Assembly: GCF_947331435.1 (NCBI RefSeq)
Contig: NZ_CAMZOF010000003.1
Span: 434,001-498,000 of the forward strand
Reading direction: 5' to 3'
Source: Pelagibius sp. Alg239-R121
GTDB taxonomy: Bacteria > Pseudomonadota > Alphaproteobacteria > Kiloniellales > Kiloniellaceae
DNA: 64,000 nucleotides
Made by a program: the position numbers and the translations under genes. Of the stretch, positions 42,092-49,456 are shown in pieces. The notes below the pieces were generated by a model. That model had not been told where the DNA came from, did no database searches, and saw only the letters and a list, made by a program, of their open reading frames with translations. Each line of letters opens with the position of its first letter. The stretch's first letter is position 1.

Positions 42092-42838
42092 ATGACCGCA
42101 AACCTCGATATCTCCAAGGTCGGCAAGCTGTTGGGGGATCCATCGCGGGTCGAAATAATTTCAGCCCTGATCGATGGCCGTTCCTTAACCGCTCGGGAAC
42201 TCGCCCATGGTGCGGGGGTCTCTGCTTCCACAGCGAGCTTTCATCTTTCCAAGCTGGTCGATGCAGGGATGTTGGTTGTGCTGTCCCAGAGCCGTCACCA
42301 CTTTTACCGCGTTGCATCGACCGAGGTCGGTGCCGCTCTGCAGGCTCTGTTGCGAATCGCACCGAGCGGGAAAGCGAAACCTGCGGCGCGGCGCAAGAAC
42401 GAGGTCTGCTTCGCACGTACATGTTATGGCCATCTGGCGGGAGTGCTGGGACTGGCGGTTGCTGAGGCACTGCAGAGCAAAGGCCTGATCGAGGCGCAGG
42501 GCGAGGACGATTTTGCACCAACCGAAAAGGGTGAGAGGTTTTTCGCGAAGCTCGGTATGGACCTCGCGGGTCTGCGCAGCGGCCGTCGGCTCTTTGCCAG
42601 ACAATGTCTGGACTGGAGCGAACGTAAGCCACACCTGGGCGGTGCGCTTGGGCAAGCCTTTACAGACAATCTGGTGAAGCGAAAATGGCTGCGGAAGAAA
42701 CCTGGCAGCCGGGAAGTCCGTGTAACCAAAGAGGGGCAGGCAGGCTTGAGAAAGCTGCTGGGAATAAAGACCGGCGAACTTTCAACCGCATTCTTCCTTG
42801 AGGAGCCGGTAAGCAAAGTCAAAACGGGGAGGCGTTAG
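42092..42838 (+). CDS. ArsR-type winged-helix regulator with extended C-terminus
   Basis: 248 aa from ATG 42092. Residues ~8-80 form the ArsR HTH: LLGDPSRVEIISALIDGRSLTARELAHGAGVSASTASFHLSKLVDAGMLVV (in segments). A C-terminal domain of about 150 residues contains EVCFARTCYGHLAGVLG and RQCLDWSERKPHLGGALG, not the CxC metal-site pattern of arsenic sensors. Cys residues in CFARTC and RQCLDW could sense a metal or oxidant. A RidA-like gene follows with its Shine-Dalgarno inside the arsR end. Confidence 0.88.
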   Translation: MTANLDISKVGKLLGDPSRVEIISALIDGRSLTARELAHGAGVSASTASFHLSKLVDAGMLVVLSQSRHHFYRVASTEVGAALQALLRIAPSGKAKPAARRKNEVCFARTCYGHLAGVLGLAVAEALQSKGLIEAQGEDDFAPTEKGERFFAKLGMDLAGLRSGRRLFARQCLDWSERKPHLGGALGQAFTDNLVKRKWLRKKPGSREVRVTKEGQAGLRKLLGIKTGELSTAFFLEEPVSKVKTGRR

Positions 42839-42839
42839 A

Positions 42840-43259
42840 ATGCTGCAGGGGTTTAATCCGCCGGGTACCTGGAAGCCGCGCGGCCGGGGATTTAGCATGG
42901 GTGTGTTGCAACACGCAGGACAGGTCATTCACTTCACCGGACAGGTCGCGTGGAACGAAGCCGAGGAGATTGTTGGCCTTGGTGATATTACCGAGCAGAC
43001 TCATCAGTGCTTTCGCAACATCGATGCGGTGTTGAAAGCGGTGGGTGGGTGCATGGAAGATATCGTCTCGGTTACGACCTATTTTACCGACCGCAGCCAG
43101 CTACCCGCCATCCAACAGGTCCGCAACAGCTATTTTGACCCGGAATGTGCGCCCGCCAGCACGTCGATCATGGCCGCCGGTCTCGGGCATCCGGACTTCC
43201 TGGTCGAGCTGGCACCGATTGCGGTTGTTCCCTTCGAGCGTTTTCGGACAGCGGACTAA
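42840..43259 (+). CDS. RidA-family protein lacking the catalytic arginine
   Basis: 139 aa, with GGGGAGG 8 bases before ATG 42840. The YjgF/Rid fold is clear: VIHFTGQVAWNEAEEIVG, THQCFRNIDAVLKAVGG and VVSVTTYFTD-type text. At the site where RidA enamine deaminases have PxR(T/S), it reads APASTSIMAAGL, so the arginine that binds the 2-aminoacrylate carboxylate is replaced by Ser. This places it in a non-RidA subgroup with another substrate. Co-transcribed with arsR. Confidence 0.87.
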   Translation: MLQGFNPPGTWKPRGRGFSMGVLQHAGQVIHFTGQVAWNEAEEIVGLGDITEQTHQCFRNIDAVLKAVGGCMEDIVSVTTYFTDRSQLPAIQQVRNSYFDPECAPASTSIMAAGLGHPDFLVELAPIAVVPFERFRTAD

Positions 43260-43282
43260 GTTCACTTGCAGCGTTGCCGCTT

Positions 43283-44479
43283 TCACGCGGTCGACGCCGT
43301 ATCCTGGAGCGTTTGATGGCGTGATGGAAGGGCGGCAGCCGCGAGTAAGACGATACCCGCAGAAGCGGCCAGCAGAAGATATTGCCTGTCAAAGCCGTAC
43401 CCCATGCTGTGTAGGCCGGCTATCAGAGGAACGATCGCGGAGCTCATGCCGAGCGATAGAACGTATTCGACCGCGAAGGCGCGGGAGCGCCAACTGAGCG
43501 GCACGTAGCGCCCCATCAGCCAGCCTGTAATCGGGACTTCGGCAAACATCAGAAGCACGAGAATCAAGGCGGCCGGCACCACCAGCAATCCCGAAGTATT
43601 GGCGACCAATATGAGTGCGCCGACCTGAAGTACGAGCAGCGCCGCGAGGACTGGTTTCGCGCCAAAACGGTCCAGCAAGTCGCCGACCGGCAGCTGAGCA
43701 AAGGCCGCCGCGGCAAAGACCAGCGCGGTGTAGCTGCCGATCGCGGAGAGATCACTCGTGACATCGATCAGCCGTTCCTCGAAAAGTTTAGGCAGCGAGA
43801 TGCTGACCCCGTTAAACACGGCGCCGCCAAAAAGGGCCGCAAGCAGAATCACTGCAAACACCCGCAGTTGCGTGGCACGGGACGCAGCCACAGCGGATGC
43901 CGTGACGTTACCGGCATGTTGTTCTGTCGCGGTTGCGGCACGGCGGTTTAAAGCCAGATAAAGAATTCCGACGACGATCGCGGCCAAACCGGGCAATAGA
44001 AATGCGCTGCGCCAGCCATAGGTCTCGGCGAGAAGGCCCGTCAGCAAGGTCGCGCCGGCCAGTCCCAGATTTCCGTATATTCCATTGACCGCGAGGGCCC
44101 GCCCCGGCCGTTTCGACATCTGGGTTACCATCGATAGACCTACCGGGTGATAGATCGACGCAAACAGCCCTATTCCGCCGAGGCTGATCATCAGAAGGAC
44201 GGGGCCACTGGAGAGCGCCGCCATAACGCTGGAAATGCCGCAGCCGAAAAACAACAGTGCGATCAGCCATTCCCTGCGCCAATGATCTCCAAGCCAACCC
44301 GCCGGAAGGGTGCCGATTGCGAAGGCGGCGTAGATCGGTGTCCCCAGGGCGAGAGCTGCTCCGTAGTCGAGGTTCCAATCCCGTTCGATGGCGATGACGG
44401 CGATCGGAAAGATCAGTAAGAAAAAATGATCGAAGAAATGTCCGAGGTTCAGAAATCTGAGTGTGGTCTTGGCGGTCAT
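43283..44479 (-). CDS. MFS transporter
   Basis: 398 aa from ATG 44479 (AAGGA 8 bases upstream). Twelve membrane helices with LNLGHFFDHFFLLIFPIAVIAIE as the first and an A-motif-like segment GWLGDHWRREWLI after helix 2. The GIGLFASIYHPVGLSMVTQMSKRPG loop resembles FSR/fosmidomycin-resistance type permeases. The substrate is unknown. It faces the AraC gene, whose product probably controls it. Confidence 0.88.
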   Translation of the reverse strand: MTAKTTLRFLNLGHFFDHFFLLIFPIAVIAIERDWNLDYGAALALGTPIYAAFAIGTLPAGWLGDHWRREWLIALLFFGCGISSVMAALSSGPVLLMISLGGIGLFASIYHPVGLSMVTQMSKRPGRALAVNGIYGNLGLAGATLLTGLLAETYGWRSAFLLPGLAAIVVGILYLALNRRAATATEQHAGNVTASAVAASRATQLRVFAVILLAALFGGAVFNGVSISLPKLFEERLIDVTSDLSAIGSYTALVFAAAAFAQLPVGDLLDRFGAKPVLAALLVLQVGALILVANTSGLLVVPAALILVLLMFAEVPITGWLMGRYVPLSWRSRAFAVEYVLSLGMSSAIVPLIAGLHSMGYGFDRQYLLLAASAGIVLLAAAALPSRHQTLQDTASTA

Positions 44480-44509
44480 CGCGCGATCCTTGTCGCCAGG
44501 CAAGAGGAT

Positions 44510-45355
44510 ATGGCGGATAGATTAGACAGGCGTGAAAAAGCATTCTGTCTGTGGTATGACAGTTTTTATCTTCAAAATGACAAACTGGCCGCAATGTCGA
44601 GATTTACCGGTCTTGCAAGCGAGTATTCCAAGGGGGCCTGGATCGAGCCTCATCGGCATGATGAACATCAGATCGTGCACGCGCGCTCGGGCGTTATGCG
44701 GGTGAAGACGGCCGATGGCAGTTGGGTCTTGCCCCCCGGACGTGCTCTTTGGGTGCCCGCCGGCTGCTTTCATGAGATTTACTGTCGTGATGCAGTCTCG
44801 ATGCGTACGGTTTATCTGAAACAGGTTGGTGGAGCGGGCAAAAACCCGAGCACAACCGGAAACGATCATGCCGGTGTTGCTTTGCCTGAGAGCTGCGCGG
44901 TATGGCGCGTCTCCCCCTTGATGCGTGAAATCATCATCCGAATGGGGTCCGATCGCGACCGACGGCAGGACCAACACCTTCTCGCGTTACTTCTCTCCGA
45001 AATTGAGACGATTGACGTTTTACCGCTCTATCTGCCCGAGCCTGGCGATCTCAAAGTGAGGAGGATAACCCGCGCCTTACTGGCCAAGCCTGCTGATGAG
45101 CATTCGTTGGAAGATTGGGCAGAGTTGTTGGGGATATCGCCGCGTACCTTAATCCGACGCTTTCAGGCGGAAACCGGAATGACCTTCCGGCAGTGGCGCC
45201 GTCAGGCGCGCCTGCTTGCCGCACTAGAATATCTGGCTGCCGGAGCGCCCGTCACTTCGGTTGCCTACGACGTTGGTTATGAGGGGTTGAGCGCGTTCAT
45301 CGAAGCATTCCGGCAAGCTTTTGGGATGACACCAGGGCAATACTTTCGATCGTGA
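44510..45355 (+). CDS. AraC-family regulator with cupin sensor
   Basis: 281 aa if from ATG 44510. The cupin part begins at SEYSKGAWIEPHRHDEHQIVHARSGVMRV; the first 28 residues are atypical and ATG 44594 (253 aa) would leave a clean divergent promoter. The C-terminal two-HTH domain is LEDWAELLGISPRTLIRRFQAETGMTFRQWRRQ and VTSVAYDVGYEGLSAFIEAF. The His-rich cupin (HRHDEH) may bind a metal. It probably activates or represses the divergent MFS gene. Confidence 0.86.
   Translation: MADRLDRREKAFCLWYDSFYLQNDKLAAMSRFTGLASEYSKGAWIEPHRHDEHQIVHARSGVMRVKTADGSWVLPPGRALWVPAGCFHEIYCRDAVSMRTVYLKQVGGAGKNPSTTGNDHAGVALPESCAVWRVSPLMREIIIRMGSDRDRRQDQHLLALLLSEIETIDVLPLYLPEPGDLKVRRITRALLAKPADEHSLEDWAELLGISPRTLIRRFQAETGMTFRQWRRQARLLAALEYLAAGAPVTSVAYDVGYEGLSAFIEAFRQAFGMTPGQYFRS
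44556..44582 (+). promoter_or_regulatory. Paired ATGACA repeats, possible AraC operator
   Basis: ATGACA at 44556-44561 and 44577-44582 start exactly 21 bases apart on the same strand, the spacing of AraC-family half-sites. They lie between the MFS and AraC genes if AraC starts at ATG 44594. Confidence 0.35.
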
Positions 45356-45416
45356 TTTCCCGCTGCTCGGCGGGTCGATTATTTGCCAAAAGACGCCGTT
45401 GAGTCTAATTTTGGCC

Positions 45417-45938
45417 ATGACCAGAGTAGCGGTGATTGGAAATGCAGGTGGCGGAAAATCTACCCTTTGCCGGGAGATAAGTGCTGCCTTGAGACTACCC
45501 TATCATCCGATCGACAAGATGCAGTGGCTGCCAGGCTGGGTTCTGGTGTCCGAAGATGTATTCCACGACCGGCACGAGGTTCTGATCGCTCAGGACCGCT
45601 GGGTCATCGATGGTTTCGGCCCTTGGCCGGATATCGAACGGCGCTTTGATAGGGCCGATACCATAATCTTTGTAGATCACCCCTTTTGGCGGCATTTGTT
45701 CTGGGCGACAAAGAGGCAGATCCGCTCGATCTTTTTTGGCAGGTCAGATGGTCCAGATGGCTGTCCGATGTTGCCCGTGACGCTTAAGCTCTACCGTATG
45801 ATGTGGCGACTGCATCGTGAAATGCGTCCGAAATTGCTTACCGCGATTCAAGCCCGCAGTGCCGACAGGAGGATTGTGCATATCCGATCTTTGCAGGAAC
45901 TCGCGCGGTTTCGGCAGACTTGCCTGCAGGCGTCTTGA
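45417..45938 (+). CDS. P-loop kinase, adenylate-kinase-like (topology-modulation type)
   Basis: 173 aa from ATG 45417; TTG 45399 is an alternative. The Walker A motif is VIGNAGGGKSTLCREIS (GNAGGGKST at about 9-17). LRLPYHPIDKMQWLPGW, FVDHPFWRHLFWATKRQ and the C-terminal RIVHIRSLQELARF match the small FlaR/adenylate-kinase-like family, usually annotated as DNA topology modulation. Nucleotide or small-molecule kinase activity is likely. It converges on the PAS-protein gene. Confidence 0.8.
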   Translation: MTRVAVIGNAGGGKSTLCREISAALRLPYHPIDKMQWLPGWVLVSEDVFHDRHEVLIAQDRWVIDGFGPWPDIERRFDRADTIIFVDHPFWRHLFWATKRQIRSIFFGRSDGPDGCPMLPVTLKLYRMMWRLHREMRPKLLTAIQARSADRRIVHIRSLQELARFRQTCLQAS

Positions 45939-45960
45939 TGCCGTCAGACGATCCGGTGGG

Positions 45961-46464
45961 CTAGCTGTAGACCGCCACAATCCATACCGTGCCGACATTG
46001 CCCAGATTGTCCGACAACGGCATCTCGATCGCCTCGAAGGACTGAAAATGCTTCTTGGCGAAATCAGACTGGCCGAAACAGCGGATCGGCCGTCGGTTCG
46101 TCTGGATCCACGCAATGCCTTTTGACATGGACCGGAGAGAGCTTTCGTCATAAAGCTCGTCCCAGTATTTCCCCGTGGAATCACGACCCAGCGCATTGGT
46201 GATGTGCGTGCCGATCAGCCGCCAGTGATAGCGCGCCGGCGGTCCGGCTTCTATGTCCAGCAACTGGATGTGAGGCAGCATTGGGCGTGGGATCTGAATA
46301 GGGTCGAGGTCGCGCCGCGACGGCAGATCTCGAGCGCCACTCAATCTTTGCCAAAGTTCGTAGGCTTCTTTCAAAAGCGGATGGGCAAAGCTCAGATCGG
46401 GATCATATTTAAGCGGACCCCAATCATCCGACACGCGCGAGTCAGATGGTTCGACTGAATGCAT
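45961..46464 (-). CDS. PAS domain protein (PAS_5 type)
   Basis: 167 aa from ATG 46464. The alphaproteobacterial PAS_5 layout is visible: HPLLKEAYELWQRLSGARDLPSRRDLDPIQI, PRPMLPHIQLLDIEAGPPARYHWRLIGTHI and the last strands MPLSDNLGNVGTVWIVAVYS. There is no output domain, so it is a stand-alone sensor or partner protein. Many such proteins occur per genome in this group; function unknown. Confidence 0.85.
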   Translation of the reverse strand: MHSVEPSDSRVSDDWGPLKYDPDLSFAHPLLKEAYELWQRLSGARDLPSRRDLDPIQIPRPMLPHIQLLDIEAGPPARYHWRLIGTHITNALGRDSTGKYWDELYDESSLRSMSKGIAWIQTNRRPIRCFGQSDFAKKHFQSFEAIEMPLSDNLGNVGTVWIVAVYS

Positions 46465-47066
46465 GAATTCACCGCTTTTCAATTTGCCAAGTCGCAAACG
46501 TTGTTGAGCTCAACCTCTAACTTGTTTTGTGTTCAATGCGACTTGACTTAAGAGCATTTTGTATAAGGGCGGTTATTTAACAAGTTGTTATCGAAGTTTT
46601 TTCGCTTTTTCTCTATTTTAAAGAAATGAATCGCAAAAATACTACCCATCCGGGCGCATCTATAATTTTTCATGTCATTTGTTTCTAATTTGTTCACCGC
46701 TGAATTTAATGAGCTCGGGAGCGTGCCGGTCGATACGCGTTCAAGGTGGTCGTCTGATGCCTGCGGCTTGACCATGGCTTGAGTGATTAAGATGGCGTTT
46801 CTTGCTCTCCGGGTGGCTTCTGCAAACGGCGTTCGTAAATTGTAGGCGGCCATCCAGAAGACGGTGGTTCCGAAAGGAAGTTGGCCCGTGTTACTCAATT
46901 CTTTTAGGTATTTCAGGTTGAATGTATACTGTAATCGCACATTCTATTGGTATAAATTCAGATAATATTCCTATAAATATCGTAATTTAGATAAAAATTA
47001 AAATAAAACGGATTTTTCGATGAAATTCTATATATGCTGATCGGACAACTTAATTTGGTGCCGGTC
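46465..47066. other. A+T-rich 600-base stretch without a confident gene
   Basis: The base composition drops sharply compared with both flanks, especially 46500-46680 and 46930-47030. A minus-strand frame at 46548-46940 is open for 130 codons but has a skewed composition (N, K, F-rich tail), no ribosome binding site and no known family, so I do not call it. The right part (46930-47060) has TAATAT, TATAAATATC and TTAGATAAAAATT and is a likely promoter area for the H-NOX gene. Confidence 0.5.
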
Positions 47067-47609
47067 ATGAAGGGTGTAGTCTTTACAGAATTTCTAGATC
47101 TGGTTGATCAAGAATTTGGCGAAGTTACTGTAGATCAAATCGTTGAAGAATCTGATCTGCCATCGCATTGCGTCTACACTGCGGTTGGAACCTACGATTA
47201 CTCCGAGCTTGATTATCTGCTTTCCAGCCTTGCGAACAAATCGGGAATTTCCAAGCCTGCGCTTCTCATGCGTTACGGCGAGCATTTGTTCGGGCGCTTT
47301 ACGACTCTGTATCCCGCGTTTCTATCCGATGCTTCGGATGTCTTTTCATTCCTGGAGCGGGTCGAAACGCAGATCCATGTCGAAGTTTTAAAGCTTTATC
47401 CCGACGCAGAGCTACCAACATTTGAAAGCGAACGTCTGAGTCCTCAATGTTTCAAGATGACCTATCGCTCGCAACGCCCGTTGCAGGATCTTTGCGAAGG
47501 TCTGATACGTGGCGCGATGAAGCACTTTGACGAAGAGTTCGTTATCTCTAGGCAAGATCAGTCGTCCCAAAATGAAACGCAATTTGTCTTCACGATCACC
47601 CGTGTCTGA
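47067..47609 (+). CDS. H-NOX haem nitric-oxide-binding sensor
   Basis: 180 aa from ATG 47067. It begins MKGVVFTEFLDLVDQEFG, the family N-terminus. Proximal haem ligand H104 is in QIHVEVLKLYP, and the porphyrin-carboxylate motif YxSxR is YRSQR (133-137). H-NOX proteins bind NO (sometimes O2) on haem and control a partner kinase or cyclase. No distal-pocket Tyr-type O2 stabilisation can be judged from the sequence alone. A histidine kinase gene follows 25 bases later. Confidence 0.93.
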   Translation: MKGVVFTEFLDLVDQEFGEVTVDQIVEESDLPSHCVYTAVGTYDYSELDYLLSSLANKSGISKPALLMRYGEHLFGRFTTLYPAFLSDASDVFSFLERVETQIHVEVLKLYPDAELPTFESERLSPQCFKMTYRSQRPLQDLCEGLIRGAMKHFDEEFVISRQDQSSQNETQFVFTITRV

Positions 47610-47634
47610 CGGCGCCCTGTCACAAGGGGTTGCG

Positions 47635-48558
47635 ATGGGTGGAAAAACCGACGGCATGGTCCGTCGGGCACGCTATGAGCGAGAACGGCTTGCCAGGTTG
47701 GAAGCCGAGCGACTTCTTGAGGAGAAAAGCCTGCAGCTGTTTAGAGCAAACGAAGAACTTAAGTCGGCGAATTCGGCATTGGAGCAGCGGGTCATCGAAC
47801 GTACTCGGGCCATGGCAGAGGTTCTTAGGGAAGCGCAGGAGGCAAATCGCTTTAAGTCGGAGTTCTTGGCCAACATGAGCCACGAACTGCGCACACCCCT
47901 CAACGCGATTATCGGGTTCTCGGAGTTTATTGCGGAAGACCTATCAGATGGTAACCTCGCGACCTACCAGGAATATGCCGAAGACATCCGCACATCGGGT
48001 CTGCATCTGCTCGATCTGGTGAACGACATTCTCGACTTAGCGAAGGTCGAAGCGGGGAAGGCCGTTCTTGACGAGCATTCGGTGGATATGACCGACTTGA
48101 TCGAGTCCTGTGGCCGGCTCGTGATTGCGCGCTATGACAGAGCTGCGCCGGAACTTGTGATCTCTGTTCCGCCCGAACTCCCCATGTTGTTCGGTGACGA
48201 GCGCAACCTGAAGCAGATCCTGATCAACCTGCTTTCCAATGCAATAAAGTTCACCGCCCCGTCGGGTTGCGTCACTGTGACCGCGAGCATTGATGCTGCC
48301 GGACAGTTTCAACTCATCGTCCAGGACACCGGGATTGGGATTCGCCCGAGCGATATCGAACGGGTCCTGCATCCTTTCGAGCAGGCGGAAACCGGTTTTA
48401 CCCGAAAGCGCCACGGGACGGGGTTGGGTTTGCCTCTGGTGCGCTTCCTCGTCGAGCTGCACGGCGGGACTTTCCAGCTCAAAAGTCAGGTCGGGCAGGG
48501 CACGGTCGCAACGATTCTGTTGCCGAGTGAACGAACCCTGGATCCGGCCTTAACCTAG
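47635..48558 (+). CDS. Soluble histidine kinase, H-NOX partner (HnoK-like)
   Basis: 307 aa from ATG 47635, with AAGGGG 6 bases upstream. A coiled coil (residues ~10-72, ERERLARLEAERLLEEKSLQ onwards) leads into the dimerisation domain with H83 in MSHELRTPLNAIIGFSEF. The ATPase domain has N-box NLLSNAIKF, G1 DTGIGI and G2 RHGTGLGLPL. There is no membrane helix or sensory domain, so input must come from the H-NOX protein. No response regulator is adjacent. Confidence 0.93.
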   Translation: MGGKTDGMVRRARYERERLARLEAERLLEEKSLQLFRANEELKSANSALEQRVIERTRAMAEVLREAQEANRFKSEFLANMSHELRTPLNAIIGFSEFIAEDLSDGNLATYQEYAEDIRTSGLHLLDLVNDILDLAKVEAGKAVLDEHSVDMTDLIESCGRLVIARYDRAAPELVISVPPELPMLFGDERNLKQILINLLSNAIKFTAPSGCVTVTASIDAAGQFQLIVQDTGIGIRPSDIERVLHPFEQAETGFTRKRHGTGLGLPLVRFLVELHGGTFQLKSQVGQGTVATILLPSERTLDPALT

Positions 48559-48607
48559 AGACTGATCGGTTTCCATTGGATCAGCGAGAAACGTGAAGCA
48601 GCCTCTA
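48556..48607. repeat. Intergenic palindromic element with TAGAG/CTCTA ends
   Basis: TAGAGACTGATCGGTTTC (48556-48573) pairs imperfectly with GAAACGTGAAGCAGCCTCTA (48588-48607) around CATTGGATCAGCGA. The left end includes the kinase stop codon. A second partial copy, CAGAGACTGATCCACGTTCTTGA, follows at about 48617. Confidence 0.5.
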
Positions 48608-48722
48608 TCTCTGTGCGTCAGAGACTGATCCACGTTCTTGACCCTTTCCTTCAGACCGGGGCGTTTTTCGGGCCTGACCATTTCATCATGGAGTGGGGTG
48701 TCGCGATTGCACCTCAGACACC

Positions 48723-49328
48723 TTAGGCAGCCTCGGTCGTCTCGGCGGTATAAGGTGGCGCGGGATAATACTCGACATAGGCCTGGACTTCCCGCGCAAA
48801 TGCGGGAGAGGTCAACTGCCCCAACAGCCAAAGTGTCATATCTATTCCCGCGGATACGCCTGCCGAAGTGACCAGTGATCCATCCTGAACAAAGCGGACG
48901 TTGTCCAGGACCTCCGCCGCCCGACCGGTCGCACGCAGTTCGGGGATCGCATCGTGGAAGGTCGTGATGCGTTTGCCGTCCACCAGACCCGCGGCCTCGA
49001 GGATTCGCGCGCCCGTGCAGACCGAAGTGACCCATTGTGCGCCGGCCGCTTGATCCTTCACCCATTGCACCATGTCTGGGTTGTCCGCGACCGCCCGGCT
49101 GCCATTGCCGCCGGGGACCAGCAAGACGTCCAGTTGCGGTGCATCCTGGCATAGGGCATGAGCTGATACCTGAAGCCGTTTGTTACAGGTCACTCCGAGT
49201 TGGTCGAATGCGTAGGTCCTGACCTGGATCTCTTCCGGGCGACGGTCTTCCGCAGCGGCCAGAATTTCATAGGGACCGGCAAAATCGAGCTCTTCCACCC
49301 GGTCGAAGAGGAGAATTCCAATCTGCAT
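48723..49328 (-). CDS. DJ-1/PfpI-family protein
   Basis: 201 aa. The family's nucleophile-elbow is WVTSVCTGARILEAAGLVDG with C104, preceded by LDVLLVPGGNGSRAV; a Glu lies near the N-terminus (EELDFAGPYEIL). Members are isonitrile hydratases, glyoxalases or chaperone-like. HDAIPELRA follows the Cys, as in the isonitrile-hydratase/GlxA-like group. It faces a GlxA-type regulator that carries the same domain fused to AraC HTH. Confidence 0.88.
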   Translation of the reverse strand: MQIGILLFDRVEELDFAGPYEILAAAEDRRPEEIQVRTYAFDQLGVTCNKRLQVSAHALCQDAPQLDVLLVPGGNGSRAVADNPDMVQWVKDQAAGAQWVTSVCTGARILEAAGLVDGKRITTFHDAIPELRATGRAAEVLDNVRFVQDGSLVTSAGVSAGIDMTLWLLGQLTSPAFAREVQAYVEYYPAPPYTAETTEAA

Positions 49329-49349
49329 GAGATACTTTCCTTAAAATGT

Positions 49350-49450
49350 TGAATTCGGAATGTGAAATTCAGAATTTTTATCAACTTGACTAAGAGATGA
49401 TAACGCTCTCTAATTTCGTCCGATATGACATTCTGCAATCAAAATCGGAC
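49350..49450. promoter_or_regulatory. Inverted repeats between PfpI and GlxA-type regulator
   Basis: TGAATT-N10-AATTCA (49350-49371) lies by the PfpI start. GTCCGAT-N19-ATCGGAC (49418-49424 and 49444-49450) lies just before the regulator's ATG at 49457. Both are likely binding sites of the GlxA-type regulator or of another factor acting on the divergent pair. Confidence 0.45.
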
Positions 49451-49456
49451 AATTCT

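Noticed and set aside
46548-46940. 130-codon minus-strand open frame in the A+T-rich gap
   Set aside because: No ribosome binding site, no recognisable domain, and a composition dominated by low-GC codons; more likely chance openness than a gene.
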